64,000 nucleotides of DNA from Millionella massiliensis (GTDB taxonomy: Bacteria > Bacteroidota > Bacteroidia > Bacteroidales > Rikenellaceae): assembly GCF_900104655.1 (NCBI RefSeq), contig NZ_FNWD01000002.1:1968246-2032245 (forward strand), read 5' to 3'. How positions within the stretch are numbered: position 1 is the stretch's first letter; every line of letters begins with the position of its first letter. Both the position numbers and the translations under genes were made by a program. The notes under the pieces were generated by a model. The model did no database searches. It saw only the letters and a program-made list of their open reading frames with translations, and was not told where the DNA came from. Below, piece by piece: positions 1 through 8,715 of the stretch.

Positions 1-521
1 AGTGCAACCTGAATGCCGTGCCCGAGATCGCCCGCCAGCTCCGGCTCAAAGACATGGGCGGGATCATCGTCATCGACTTCATCGACCTGCATACGGCTCA
101 GAACCGCAACGCCGTGCTCGAGGCCATGCGCAAGGCGATGGCCAACGACCGGGCCAAACACAACATCCTGCCGCTGACGAAGTTCGGGCTGATGCAGATC
201 ACCCGTCAGCGCGTGCGGCCCGAAACGCAGATCGTCATCAACGAAAAGTGTCCCACCTGCCACGGGACGGGCGAAATCGCCCCCTCGGTGTTGCTTGACG
301 CACAGATCGAAAACCAGGTGGCCTATTACGTGCGCGAGAAACACTACAAACTGCTCAAAATCCACGTCCACCCCTACGTGGCCGCATACATCAACCGCGG
401 ACTCATCAGCAAACGCCTCAAATGGTGTATGAAATACGGGGCCGTCGTCAAAGTCATCCCCAACGATTCGCTGGGCATGATCGACTACAAATTCTACAAC
501 GCGCTCGGCGACGCGATCTAA
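1..521 (+). CDS. rng: Ribonuclease E/G family protein, C-terminal part (5' truncated by window edge)
   Basis: RNase G/E cleaves single-stranded RNA 5'-end-dependently in rRNA maturation and mRNA decay. The gene enters the window already open, with codons starting at base 3, and about 172 residues are present. Seen: the end of the catalytic core with IARQLRLKDMGG followed by IVIDFIDL, which carries the conserved Asp of the DNase I-like active site, then the zinc-link motif CPTCHGTG, and the C-terminal small domain. The family relation is clear. The length beyond the core is short, which fits RNase G rather than RNase E with its long scaffold tail. The stop TAA is at 519-521. A G+C-rich hairpin near 599-617 may end transcription before the next gene. 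Confidence 0.93.
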   Translation, partial: CNLNAVPEIARQLRLKDMGGIIVIDFIDLHTAQNRNAVLEAMRKAMANDRAKHNILPLTKFGLMQITRQRVRPETQIVINEKCPTCHGTGEIAPSVLLDAQIENQVAYYVREKHYKLLKIHVHPYVAAYINRGLISKRLKWCMKYGAVVKVIPNDSLGMIDYKFYNALGDAI

Positions 522-604
522 ACCGGAGCGCACGGGACAAAAGCTGCCGGCACCGGTGTGCGGAGCTGTTGACCGATTGTTGAAAAAAACGATACCGTGG
601 GGCC

Positions 605-633
605 TTGCCGGGCCCCATTTTCATATACCTTTG
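605..633 (+). promoter_or_regulatory. Bacteroidetes-type promoter for the DUF3467 gene
   Basis: TTG at 605-607 and TACCTTTG at 626-633 are separated by 18 bases, matching the Bacteroidetes -33/-7 pattern. The start codon follows at 654. It overlaps the possible terminator hairpin of the upstream gene. Confidence 0.6.
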
Positions 634-653
634 CCGTACAAAATTTTTGCAGT

Positions 654-962
654 ATGACCGATCAGAAAGTCGAACTGGATATCGAACTGAACGAGGAGGT
701 GGCACAGGGAACCTATGCCAATCTGGCCATTATCTCGCATTCGGCCTCGGAGTTCGTGCTGGACTTCGTGCGCATGATGCCCGGAATGCCTAAGGCAAAG
801 GTCAAAAGCCGGATCATCCTGACCCCCGAACATGCCAAACGCCTCTTGCAGTCGCTTCAGGAAAATATTACCCGCTACGAGAATATCGTCGGGAAAATCG
901 AAACCCACACCCCCGAAACGCCCCCCATCATGGGGTTCGGCGGGGGAATCGGACAGGCCTGA
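654..962 (+). CDS. DUF3467 domain-containing protein
   Basis: Small protein of 102 residues of unknown function. It is recognisable as DUF3467 by the pattern YANLAIISHSASEFVLDF, the MMPG segment and SRIILTPEHAKRLLQSL in the middle, and a Pro/Gly-rich tail ending GGGIGQA. No signal peptide or membrane segment, so cytosolic. I chose the ATG at 654 because the TACCTTTG promoter box lies at 626-633 and the family's homologous region begins at once with acidic residues; the frame stays open upstream but that part (MGPCRAPFS...) looks non-coding. It is monocistronic: a strong terminator follows at 1020-1071. In Bacteroidetes this family is widespread and single-copy, but I know of no established role. 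Confidence 0.88.
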   Translation: MTDQKVELDIELNEEVAQGTYANLAIISHSASEFVLDFVRMMPGMPKAKVKSRIILTPEHAKRLLQSLQENITRYENIVGKIETHTPETPPIMGFGGGIGQA

Positions 963-1019
963 TCCCCGTGGGGTACGGGCGGCTGCCGAAAACCGATCTT
1001 TGCCTGGGAGCATAGAAAG

Positions 1020-1071
1020 GAGCGGGCCGGTAAAGCAGTGTGTGCTGCTTTGCCGGCCCGCTCTGTTTTTT
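1020..1071 (+). terminator. Strong intrinsic terminator after DUF3467 gene
   Basis: Arms 1020-1030 (GAGCGGGCCGG) and 1053-1063 pair perfectly and an inner stem AAAGCAG/CTGCTTT continues the helix. A T run follows at 1065-1071. It lies between convergent genes and may also stop the leftward TSCPD gene. Confidence 0.9.
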
Positions 1072-1112
1072 CGGTGCAACAAGGCCAGGGGCGTGTCTCT
1101 TGTTCGGTAGGG

Positions 1113-1364
1113 TCAGCGCAACGCCTGTTCGAGTGCGCGGGCCAGTTGATCGGGGCACGATGTGCCGCGTCCCTTGCAGTCGGTGCCACGCAAACGGGCG
1201 ATCACTTCGTCGGCCCGCATTCCCGTGGCCAGGGCTGATACGCCCTGCGTGTTGCCGTGGCAGCCGCCCGTGAAACGGATCGAACGGATTACGCCGTCTT
1301 CCAGCTCAATGTCGATCTGTCGGCTGCATACGCCCTGGGGTGTGTAGGTAACGTGTTTAATCAT
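1113..1364 (-). CDS. TSCPD domain-containing protein (TIGR03905-like)
   Basis: Cytosolic protein of 83 residues. Seen: N-terminal MIKHVTYTPQGVCS, a central GGCHGNTQGVSALATGM and the naming motif GTSCPDQLARAL near the C-terminus. Three or four cysteines sit in conserved positions, which suggests metal or redox chemistry, although the family has no firmly established function; the TSCPD domain also occurs at the C-terminus of some ribonucleotide reductases. Lies 9 bases downstream of proA on the same strand, so it is probably the last gene of a proA operon. The start ATG (complement of 1362-1364) is the only good choice given the full family length. Confidence 0.85.
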   Translation of the reverse strand: MIKHVTYTPQGVCSRQIDIELEDGVIRSIRFTGGCHGNTQGVSALATGMRADEVIARLRGTDCKGRGTSCPDQLARALEQALR

Positions 1365-1373
1365 GGTCGAAAG

Positions 1374-2624
1374 TTAACTGCGGATTTGTCCGTCGCCGCG
1401 GACGATGTATTTGTAACTGGTCAGCTCGCGAAGCGCCATCGGGCCGCGGGCGTGAAGTTTCTGGGTGCTGATGCCGATCTCGGCCCCCATCCCGAACTGG
1501 GCGCCGTCGGTGAAGGCGGTCGAGACGTTGCAGTAGACGCAGGCTGCATCCACCCGACGGACGAAGGCGTCGCAGGCCTCAGGGTCTTCGCTGATGATGG
1601 CTTCGCTGTGTTTCGAGCTGTAGCGGGTGATGTGGTCGATGGCTTCGTCGAGTGATCCGACGGTGCGGATCGCCATCCGGTAGGAGAGGAACTCCGTACC
1701 GAACGATTCAGGCGTGGCCGGCTTCAACAGCGGGGTGGGGTAGTTGCTGCGCAGGGCTTCGAATGCCTCGGGGTCGGCATAGATCGTCACGTTGCTGTCG
1801 GCCAGCATGTTGCAGATCAGGGGCAGGTCGTGCAGACGCTCGCGGTGGATCACCAGGCAGTCCAGAGCGTTGCAGACGCTCACGCGGCGGGTCTTGGCGT
1901 TGTTGACGATCTGCGCCCCTTTTACCTTGTCGCCGGCGCGGTCGAAGTAGGTGTGGCAGATGCCGGCGCCGGTCTCGATCACCGGAACACGTGCGTTGTC
2001 ACGCACAAAGCTGATCAGACGCTGGCTGCCGCGGGGGATGACCAGGTCGACATAACCTACGGCTTCGAGCATCTCGGCCGTGGCGGCGTGGTCGGCCGGC
2101 AGCAGCTGCACGGCGTCGGGTTCGATCCCCTCGGCCGCAAGGGTCGAACGGATCAGCTCCACGATGGCTTCGTTGGAGTGCAGCGCGTCGCTCCCGCCTT
2201 TGAGTATCACGGCGTTGCCCGACTTGAAGCAGAGCGAAAAGCAGTCGAAACCGACGTTGGGACGTGCTTCGTAGATGATGCCGATCACGCCGAACGGAAC
2301 GCTCACCTTGGTGATGGTCATGCCGTTGGGACGGGTGGTCTGGTCGAGGGTCAGGCCGACGGGGCTGGGCAGCGACGCTACGTTGCGCATGTCGTCGGCA
2401 ATGCCCTGGAGCCGCTCCGGGGTGAGCTTCAGCCGGTCGTAACGCGGATCCGACGGATCCATCCGTTCCAGATCCAGGGCGTTGCTCGCCAGAATGGTCT
2501 CGCTGCACGGGCCGATCCGGTCGGCCACGGCTCGCAGCGTGCGGTCTATGGTTGCGGCGTCCAGCAGTGCCAGCTTGCGGGATGCGGCACGCGCGCGCTC
2601 GAAAATTTCGGTACAGGTTGTCAT
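1374..2624 (-). CDS. proA: Gamma-glutamyl phosphate reductase (glutamate-5-semialdehyde dehydrogenase)
   Basis: Second step of proline synthesis: NADPH-dependent reduction of gamma-glutamyl phosphate to glutamate-5-semialdehyde. From the ATG at 2624 the protein has 416 residues, the usual ProA length. An upstream in-frame ATG at 2654 would add ten residues ([10 protein letters not shown]) but lies next to the promoter box at 2659-2666, so I prefer 2624. Seen: the aldehyde dehydrogenase fold with [35 protein letters not shown], and the active-site cysteine in SVCNALDCL near residue 250. proB is not in the window. The TSCPD gene follows after 9 bases and is likely cotranscribed. Confidence 0.96.
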   Translation of the reverse strand: MTTCTEIFERARAASRKLALLDAATIDRTLRAVADRIGPCSETILASNALDLERMDPSDPRYDRLKLTPERLQGIADDMRNVASLPSPVGLTLDQTTRPNGMTITKVSVPFGVIGIIYEARPNVGFDCFSLCFKSGNAVILKGGSDALHSNEAIVELIRSTLAAEGIEPDAVQLLPADHAATAEMLEAVGYVDLVIPRGSQRLISFVRDNARVPVIETGAGICHTYFDRAGDKVKGAQIVNNAKTRRVSVCNALDCLVIHRERLHDLPLICNMLADSNVTIYADPEAFEALRSNYPTPLLKPATPESFGTEFLSYRMAIRTVGSLDEAIDHITRYSSKHSEAIISEDPEACDAFVRRVDAACVYCNVSTAFTDGAQFGMGAEIGISTQKLHARGPMALRELTSYKYIVRGDGQIRS

Positions 2625-2658
2625 GTCTGTGGTGTCGTTCGGGTTACAGTTCAACCGC

Positions 2659-2666
2659 CAAAGGTA
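2659..2666 (-). promoter_or_regulatory. -7 box of proA promoter
   Basis: CAAAGGTA on the + strand reads TACCTTTG on the minus strand, 35 bases upstream of the chosen proA start. I do not see a clean TTG at the -33 position. Confidence 0.5.
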
Positions 2667-2764
2667 CGGATTTTTCGTTTGCGAGGGCCGTCCGGCACGT
2701 GGTTTGAAGCCAATGAGAATAATATAAAATGCGGTCTGTCCGTTAAAAAAGAGAAGAAATATTT

Positions 2765-2772
2765 TAACTTTG
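2765..2772 (+). promoter_or_regulatory. -7 box TAACTTTG ahead of the Trp/Gly-rich exported protein gene
   Basis: TAACTTTG at 2765-2772, about 90 bases before the ATG at 2863. No good TTG is visible 19-21 bases upstream, so activity is uncertain. Confidence 0.45.
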
Positions 2773-2862
2773 TAAAGTATCGTGCGTCAAAGTTTTAAAG
2801 AGCCCGAAACGGTCGTTTCCGACCATGTACGACGATCTTTGTGTCAGAAAAAACATAACGCC

Positions 2863-4146
2863 ATGAAAAAATCCCTCATCCTGATGATCCTCTCCTGCTG
2901 GGTCGTGGCGGGTGCCTTCGCCCAGAACGGAGGGTATGTCGATGACCTCTACCGAGGCTCGACGCGAAAAAGCAAAGAGGCTGCGGCCAAACAGGCGGCT
3001 AAAATTCAGCAATCGCAGCAAACACAACGCATGCCGGTCAACTGGACCCCGGCACAGCAAACCGAATCGACCGAAGAACTCGCGCCCGATATGGGCACGG
3101 CCGATCACGACTGGGGCGAACTGGTGACCAGCTATGACGAAGCTCTCGAACGGCGGCTGGATGCCTACAAAAATTACCGGGAAATGGATGACACTTACTG
3201 GGATCTGATGGAAAGTTACCATGCGATGCTCAGTAGAAAATATGACCCGGATCTCTACAATGTCATTACCTTCGGGAATGAGATGTGGGTCGAACCGGTC
3301 TACATCTCGGCCCTGTTCGACGGCAGCGACCCGGCGGCCGGTGTCCAGGCTAAGGAGTTTCTGACCGTCCCTGCCAAAGTCAGCGTCAATGTCAATATCA
3401 ATCCTTGGGGGTGGGACGACCCGTGGGACTATTGGTGGTATGCCCGCTGGCGGCGCTATCCGTGGAACTGGGGATATTATGGCCCCTACTGGTGGGGGCC
3501 CTCATGGACCTGGGGGTGGACCGGATACTGGGGACCTTCGTGGGCCTGGGGACCCGGATGGTGGGGTCCTGGTTATTGGGGACCTGGCCATTGGGGACCG
3601 GGTTACTGGGGACCCGGATGGTGGGGCCCCGGCCACTATCCGCCCTATTGGGGTGGCGGACATGGACCGCATTACGGTCGTCCGGTGATTTGGGGTGACA
3701 ACCGTCCCGGATGGGGACCGGCTCCCGGCTATCGTCCCGGTGGCGGCACGGGCGGACGTCCCTCCTACTCGGGCGGTTTCCGACGCAACGAAAACGGTAC
3801 GGCAGTCTCCATCAATAATGGCGGCAGCGCCGTGAACCGTCGGCCGGGAAATTCATCGATCCGACCCGGTGGCAGCCAAAACCTCTACAACCCGTCGCGA
3901 CCCACGATCAGTGGCGGAAACAGTGGCACCGTTTCGCGTCCCGTTGAACGCTCCTATCGTCGCGAGGTGAATACCTCGACGCCGACAACCAGACGGCAGA
4001 CGCAATCCACTCAAACGCCTTCGCGCAGCAGCCAACCGACCTATTCTGCTCCTTCGCGTGGCAGTGGCTCGTTTGGTGGCGGCGGTGGCGGATCCATCGG
4101 TGGAGGTGCGTCGCGAGGTGGCGGCGGTGGTGGATACCGCAGATAA
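2863..4146 (+). CDS. Exported low-complexity protein with Trp/Gly/Pro/Tyr-rich tract
   Basis: 427 residues, function not recognised. The start at 2863 gives a classical signal peptide (MKKSLILMILSCW...GAFAQ). Regions in order: a charged segment with Ala/Lys/Gln bias (about 30-60); a folded-looking part containing YDEALERRLDAYKNYREMDD (about 95-160); then from about residue 180 to 280 an extraordinary aromatic tract with many copies of WGPG/YWGP; then a long Ser/Arg/Asn/Gly tail ending in poly-Gly blocks (GGGGGG) and RR. No Cys pairs or enzyme motif. The tail resembles disordered surface or matrix proteins. The next gene, a FadL-like barrel, is 345 bases downstream on the same strand and has no obvious promoter of its own, so joint transcription is possible. 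Confidence 0.85.
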   Translation: MKKSLILMILSCWVVAGAFAQNGGYVDDLYRGSTRKSKEAAAKQAAKIQQSQQTQRMPVNWTPAQQTESTEELAPDMGTADHDWGELVTSYDEALERRLDAYKNYREMDDTYWDLMESYHAMLSRKYDPDLYNVITFGNEMWVEPVYISALFDGSDPAAGVQAKEFLTVPAKVSVNVNINPWGWDDPWDYWWYARWRRYPWNWGYYGPYWWGPSWTWGWTGYWGPSWAWGPGWWGPGYWGPGHWGPGYWGPGWWGPGHYPPYWGGGHGPHYGRPVIWGDNRPGWGPAPGYRPGGGTGGRPSYSGGFRRNENGTAVSINNGGSAVNRRPGNSSIRPGGSQNLYNPSRPTISGGNSGTVSRPVERSYRREVNTSTPTTRRQTQSTQTPSRSSQPTYSAPSRGSGSFGGGGGGSIGGGASRGGGGGGYRR

Positions 4147-4491
4147 ACCCCGGTGTGCCACAGCAGACGGCTGCATACGGAGAGAGGAGGGGAAGTAGCT
4201 GGGGGGAAGGTGACGCAGGACAGGCGGCGGGGAGACGACGTGTGAGGACGATGGCCTGGCATTGGGTTGCAAGTTGCAGCCCCGGAGGAGATGATGATTG
4301 CCCGTGATGCCGTGGAAAGCGCCGGAGAGTGAGGGGGTGAGGGGAGTCGGAGGTCTAAACGAACAGCCTCGGTGTAACTGGCTCCAGAAGTAATCTTAAA
4401 CCGACGGCGGCGGGTGCCGTTCGTCCCGATTAGAAACAGCGGGACACTTCTCACCAAAGAAGCCTGTCCTCGAAAGAAATAGCGATCGATT
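4147..4491. other. 345-base gap, no gene seen
   Basis: Purine-rich spacer (many GGAGG/GGGG runs) between the aromatic-rich protein gene and the FadL-like gene. I see no TAnnTTTG box, no terminator with a T run and no plausible reading frame. It may be a long leader in a shared transcript. Confidence 0.6.
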
Positions 4492-6039
4492 ATGAAAAAT
4501 AACCTGATACGGGCCACGCTGGCGGTAGCCGCAGGAGCAGCCCTCATCGCGACTCCATACACTGTACAGGCTCAGGGCGCCGAAGAACTGCTGCTCTTCT
4601 CGCGTCAGAATTTCGGGATTTCGAGCGCCCGGTCGGCCGGTATGGGCGGGGCTTTCACCTCGCTCGGCGCCGACGCTGCCTCGATGAGCATCAACCCCGC
4701 CGGGATGGCCATGTACGGCAGCGGCGAAGTGAGCGTCAGTCCCGGACTCCGGATCACCGGACGCACGGCCGACTACAGCGGATCGGCCGGGAACGTCTCC
4801 AACAACCTCGGCAATACCAAGGCGAACGTCGGGAGCTTCTCGATGGTTTATGCCGGTGAAAACTTTGCCGTCGGATTCGGTATGAACCGACTCGCCGACT
4901 TCAACGGCCGAAGCCGTGCGATCGGCTATGGCGAAAACTTCTCCATGGGCGACATGTTCGTCGAACAGCTCTACGGAGTGCCTACTTCCGGTATCGGTTC
5001 GCCCGACCGGGATATCTATCAGGCCTTCTACAACTATCCGCCGGCCATGTGGGGTGCCATTATGGGCTACCAGACCGGTATGCTCGATCCGGTTGAAGGT
5101 TCGACCCCGCCGGCCTACACCATGGCAAACATGATCCAGAGCGGGACGCTGCTCTATCCGGAGTGGTACCGTCGCACGTCGGGAGCCATCAACGAATATA
5201 CCCTCAGCGGGGGCTACAATTTCCAGGATGTGCTCTATATCGGGGCGACCCTCGGGATTCAGGACATCTATTACAACCGTTTCGACACCTATTCCGAAAT
5301 TACCTCGGCCAATAACGTCGGGCTCCACAGTATGTACTACGACCAGAACCTGCGCATGAGCGGGGCGGGGGTCAACCTCAAGGTCGGGGCGACGGTGCGG
5401 CCGCTGCCGTGGCTGCGTGTCGGCGTCGCTTACCACTCGCCTACGTGGATCAACATGAGCGAAGAGTATGATGCCAACATGACGGTCTTCTATACCGAAC
5501 TCAAAGAGGGGTATGACTACGGGTACAGCGATACGCCCATTCTCCGTAACGAATACAACCTGCGTACTCCGTCGCGCCTGCTGGCCGGCGTATCGGCTAC
5601 CATTGGAACGCTCGGTATCGTCAGCGTCGATTACGAACGTACCTGGTATCAGCATATGAAGTACACTTCGGACGGTTATGCCGATGTCAACGAACAGATC
5701 AAGGGAACTTACGGCCCCTCTGACGTGATTCGGGCCGGGGTCGAATTCCAACCCATCACCTCCCTGTTCCTGCGTGCCGGTTACGGTTACAGCACGTCGG
5801 TGTACCAAAACAAGGACTACAAACAGTACGGCGAATATCAGCAGTGGTCGGGTGGTATCGGTTACCGTACCCGCTCGGTCAATATCGACCTGGCCTATGT
5901 CTATGGCAGTGCCAAACAGATGCCTTTCAAACCGTTCGACTATACGGCTTCGGACGGATACCGGGTGGCCACCGACGGTACGATCTACACGTCGGACAAA
6001 AATCATAACATCATCCTGACCGTGGCGTTCAAGTTTTAG
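4492..6039 (+). CDS. Outer-membrane protein, OmpP1/FadL-like
   Basis: 515 residues. Signal peptide (MKNNLIRATLAVAAGAALI...VQAQ) is followed by SRQNFGISSARSAGMGGAFTS and the SLGADAASMSINPAGMAMY segment, which is the N-terminal hatch signature of the FadL/OmpP1/TodX family: a 14-strand barrel for hydrophobic compounds. The rest is Gly/Tyr/aromatic-rich with alternating strand patterns and ends in VAFKF, a typical terminal aromatic for BAM-dependent insertion. In Bacteroidetes such proteins are common and their cargo is mostly unknown; related members support type IX secretion (PorV), but this one has no neighbouring por gene. Start ATG at 4492 is supported by the signal peptide. Confidence 0.88.
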   Translation: MKNNLIRATLAVAAGAALIATPYTVQAQGAEELLLFSRQNFGISSARSAGMGGAFTSLGADAASMSINPAGMAMYGSGEVSVSPGLRITGRTADYSGSAGNVSNNLGNTKANVGSFSMVYAGENFAVGFGMNRLADFNGRSRAIGYGENFSMGDMFVEQLYGVPTSGIGSPDRDIYQAFYNYPPAMWGAIMGYQTGMLDPVEGSTPPAYTMANMIQSGTLLYPEWYRRTSGAINEYTLSGGYNFQDVLYIGATLGIQDIYYNRFDTYSEITSANNVGLHSMYYDQNLRMSGAGVNLKVGATVRPLPWLRVGVAYHSPTWINMSEEYDANMTVFYTELKEGYDYGYSDTPILRNEYNLRTPSRLLAGVSATIGTLGIVSVDYERTWYQHMKYTSDGYADVNEQIKGTYGPSDVIRAGVEFQPITSLFLRAGYGYSTSVYQNKDYKQYGEYQQWSGGIGYRTRSVNIDLAYVYGSAKQMPFKPFDYTASDGYRVATDGTIYTSDKNHNIILTVAFKF

Positions 6040-6192
6040 AACGATGGATGCTCGCGTCAGGCAGCGTAGCTCGGGTGAATCCGTGCGTTCCAACCGCATG
6101 GGTGAGCGATGCAGGCCTGGGGAGAGAAGGCAGGCGCTGGCCGGAAAGTGGGTAAGCGCATAATAAAGACTTTTGTTTAACTTACCAATTTG

Positions 6193-6486
6193 ATGAAAAT
6201 GAAGAAAATTCTGTTGTGTGGCGCATTCCTTTGTGCGATCACTGTGACGGCTTTTGCCATGAAAGCCAATGACAACACGAAAGAAAAACCGAAAACAGAA
6301 TGTTGCCAGGCTTGTGTGTGCAAGGAGTGCAAAGGCCCGCAGGAGTGCGTTCGCTGTCGCGACTGTTCGCGGCGAGCCGATTGCCAGGTGCAGCAAAAAT
6401 GTACGCGCAAAGGGGCAAAGTGTGATCGTCCGTGTCAGGGGCGTAAGGCTCCTGGATGCCGGGCTGGGAACGGACAGCGTCGCTAA
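6193..6486 (+). CDS. Small exported cysteine-rich protein
   Basis: 97 residues, unrecognised. The signal peptide is MKMKKILLCGAFLCAITVTAFA, followed by a short Lys/Thr/Asn linker, then a basic, Cys-dense part with 13 cysteines in about 55 residues (for example ECCQACVCKECKG and CVRCRDCSRRADC). There is no regular zinc-finger or EGF spacing. The tail is Arg/Gly/Gln rich. Start could be 6193 or the ATG at 6199; both keep the leader. A near-match promoter box (GACTTTTG) lies about 20 bases upstream of the start and a terminator follows at 6537-6572, so it looks like an independent unit. Could bind metal or be a disulphide-rich periplasmic or surface peptide; no evidence decides. Confidence 0.72.
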   Translation: MKMKKILLCGAFLCAITVTAFAMKANDNTKEKPKTECCQACVCKECKGPQECVRCRDCSRRADCQVQQKCTRKGAKCDRPCQGRKAPGCRAGNGQRR

Positions 6487-6536
6487 ATCTGATTGTAGCC
6501 GGCTGACGACTGAAGGTCGGTATTGGTAAATAGTCG

Positions 6537-6572
6537 GGCGGAGTGCCAAAGGGTGCTCCGCCTGTTTTGTTT
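6537..6572 (+). terminator. Intrinsic terminator after Cys-rich protein gene
   Basis: GGCGGAG (6537-6543) pairs with CTCCGCC (6556-6562), followed by TGTTTTGTTT. Confidence 0.8.
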
Positions 6573-7089
6573 TAGGAATGGTTCTCGGGAACGAGGTCTA
6601 TGATGAACGGGAGTGAAGTGTGAGTATAAAAAATGTGTATGAGGTTGATATATATAGGAAGGATGTGTCGGGCATAAGTGTCATGCTTGGAGTTGAGGGC
6701 ACTCGTGTCGTGGGTCAGTTACGTCTCGGGGCGATAGGTTCAAAAGTATAAGAGCCTGCAAAGAGTTTGTGGATGTAGCGGCGTGAGGTGTCAAAGTATC
6801 TAACGGTTTCGAATTGATTTGTCTGGGGGAGATGGCTGATTTGTTAAGGAATATTTTGTATGAGTGGGATGGATTTTATCTATCAGGTGTCTTTAACCAT
6901 ATAATCCGGGAGCAGTGACGTAGGTGTTAGTGTGGTGTTTTTTGTGGGGATGTTCAGACTCTGTAATCGTGTATCGACAGATGTGTCGTTGATCCGGGAC
7001 CGGAATCCTCTACGGCTATGATCCGTTCTGCGAGGTCCCGCAACTCTATGTCTGTGGATCGGAGTATTAACGGGCAGACTATCATTCCG
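6573..7089. other. About 520 bases without a recognisable gene
   Basis: Lower G+C than its surroundings, with T/G-rich text and frequent stops on both strands. Short open frames here have no recognisable content and unlike codon use. I see no RNA gene. The proS promoter begins at its right end. Confidence 0.6.
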
Positions 7090-7120
7090 TTGGGTTTTTC
7101 CGGCGGAATGCCTATCTTTG
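7090..7120 (+). promoter_or_regulatory. proS promoter
   Basis: TTG at 7090-7092, 20-base spacer, TATCTTTG at 7113-7120, then 31 bases to the proS ATG. One of the best matches to the Bacteroidetes consensus in the window. Confidence 0.75.
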
Positions 7121-7151
7121 CGCATCAGAAAAAACACTACTGTATTAACTC

Positions 7152-8636
7152 ATGGCAAAAGAGCTCAAAGACCTCACCTCACGCGACGAAGATTACAGCA
7201 GATGGTATAATGACCTGGTGGTCAAAGCCGGTCTGGCTGAAAATTCCGCTGTCCGCGGTTGTATGGTCATCAAACCCTACGGCTACGCAATCTGGGAAAA
7301 AATGCACGATGCGCTGGACAAAATGTTCAAGGATACCGGCCACGTCAACGCCTATTTCCCGCTCTTCATCCCCAAATCCTTCTTCTCCAAGGAGGCTCAC
7401 CACGTCGAAGGCTTCGCTAAAGAGTGTGCCGTGGTGACCCACTACCGCCTCAAAAACGACCCCGACGGCAAAGGCGTGATCGTGGATCCCGATGCCAAAC
7501 TCGAAGAGGAGCTCATCGTTCGTCCTACGTCCGAAACCATCATCTGGAATACCTATAAGAACTGGATCCAATCCTACCGCGACCTCCCCATCCTCTGCAA
7601 CCAGTGGGCAAACGTCGTGCGCTGGGAAATGCGTACCCGCCTCTTCCTGCGTACCGCCGAATTCCTCTGGCAGGAGGGCCACACGGCACATGCTACCAAA
7701 GAGGAGGCTATCGCTGAAGCGAAAAAAATGATCGGTGTCTATCGCGACTTCGCCGAAAACTGGCTCGCCCTGCCGGTGATCGTCGGTCACAAGAGCGACA
7801 GCGAACGTTTCGCCGGTGCGGACGATACGCTCACCATCGAAGCACTCATGCAGGACGGTAAGGCGCTTCAGTCCGGTACGTCGCACTTCCTCGGCCAAAA
7901 CTTCGCCAAGGCTTTCGACGTCCAGTTTACCAACAAGGAAGGTCAACTCGACTATGTGTGGGCTACTTCGTGGGGCGTCTCGACCCGACTGATGGGAGCG
8001 CTTATCATGGCTCACTCGGATAATAACGGTTTGGTGCTGCCTCCGAAACTGGCTCCGATCCAGGTGGTCATGGTGCCGATCTACAAAGGTGAAGAGGAAC
8101 TCAAAACCATTGTCGCACGGATGGAAGAGATTGCCGCTGAACTCAAAGCCAAAGGTATCTCGGTCAAAATCGACGACCGCGACAACGTGCGCAGCGGCTT
8201 CAAGTTTGCCGAGTACGAACTCAAAGGGGTGCCGGTGCGTCTGGCCATCGGGCCGCGTGACCTGGCTGGTGGAACGATCGAACTGGCTCGTCGCGATACC
8301 CTCTCCAAAGAGGTCGTTCCGGCGGAAGGAATCGCTGATCGGATCGAAAAACTGCTCGACGAAATCCAGCAGAACATCTACAACAAGGCTCTGAAGTTCC
8401 GTGACTCGATGATTACGAAAGTCGACACGTACGACGAGTTCAAAAAAGTGCTCGAAGAGAAGGGCGGCTTTATCCTGGCTCACTGGGACGGAACGCCCGA
8501 AACCGAAGAGCAGATCAAGAACGAAACCAAAGCCACGATCCGTTGTATTCCGGTTAATGCGCCCGAAGAAGAGGGTGTCTGCATCATCTCCGGCAAACCT
8601 TCGCATCGTCGCGTGCTGTTTGCTAAAGCCTATTAG
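7152..8636 (+). CDS. proS: Prolyl-tRNA synthetase (archaeal/eukaryotic-type, class II)
   Basis: Charges tRNA-Pro with proline. 494 residues. Seen: an N-terminal class II catalytic core with the motif 2 region RPTSETIIW and [17 protein letters not shown], motif 3 region around [16 protein letters not shown], then an HGTP anticodon-binding domain beginning at [12 protein letters not shown] and a C-terminal zinc-binding-like domain ending with a terminal Tyr (FAKAY). This is the short ProRS form without the editing insertion, shared by archaea, eukaryotes and part of the bacteria including Bacteroidetes. Transcribed alone: promoter at 7090-7120 and terminator at 8660-8695. Start ATG at 7152 matches the family N-terminus ([19 protein letters not shown]). 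Confidence 0.97.
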   Translation: MAKELKDLTSRDEDYSRWYNDLVVKAGLAENSAVRGCMVIKPYGYAIWEKMHDALDKMFKDTGHVNAYFPLFIPKSFFSKEAHHVEGFAKECAVVTHYRLKNDPDGKGVIVDPDAKLEEELIVRPTSETIIWNTYKNWIQSYRDLPILCNQWANVVRWEMRTRLFLRTAEFLWQEGHTAHATKEEAIAEAKKMIGVYRDFAENWLALPVIVGHKSDSERFAGADDTLTIEALMQDGKALQSGTSHFLGQNFAKAFDVQFTNKEGQLDYVWATSWGVSTRLMGALIMAHSDNNGLVLPPKLAPIQVVMVPIYKGEEELKTIVARMEEIAAELKAKGISVKIDDRDNVRSGFKFAEYELKGVPVRLAIGPRDLAGGTIELARRDTLSKEVVPAEGIADRIEKLLDEIQQNIYNKALKFRDSMITKVDTYDEFKKVLEEKGGFILAHWDGTPETEEQIKNETKATIRCIPVNAPEEEGVCIISGKPSHRRVLFAKAY

Positions 8637-8659
8637 AAAATAGCCTTAAGTCCGATATG

Positions 8660-8695
8660 CCTCCGTCAGAACCTGTGTTCCGGCGGAGGTTTTTT
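8660..8695 (+). terminator. Intrinsic terminator after proS
   Basis: CCTCCG (8660-8665) pairs with CGGAGG (8684-8689), followed by six T. Confidence 0.85.
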
Positions 8696-8715
8696 GTGAG
8701 TATGTCTCAATAATA

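Noticed and set aside
4396..6549. Minus-strand open frame of about 717 codons opposite the FadL-like gene
   Set aside because: Antisense shadow; the + strand has a clear signal peptide and barrel pattern.
6883..7137. 84-codon minus-strand frame in the gap before proS
   Set aside because: It covers the proS promoter, has unusual composition, and no start signal.
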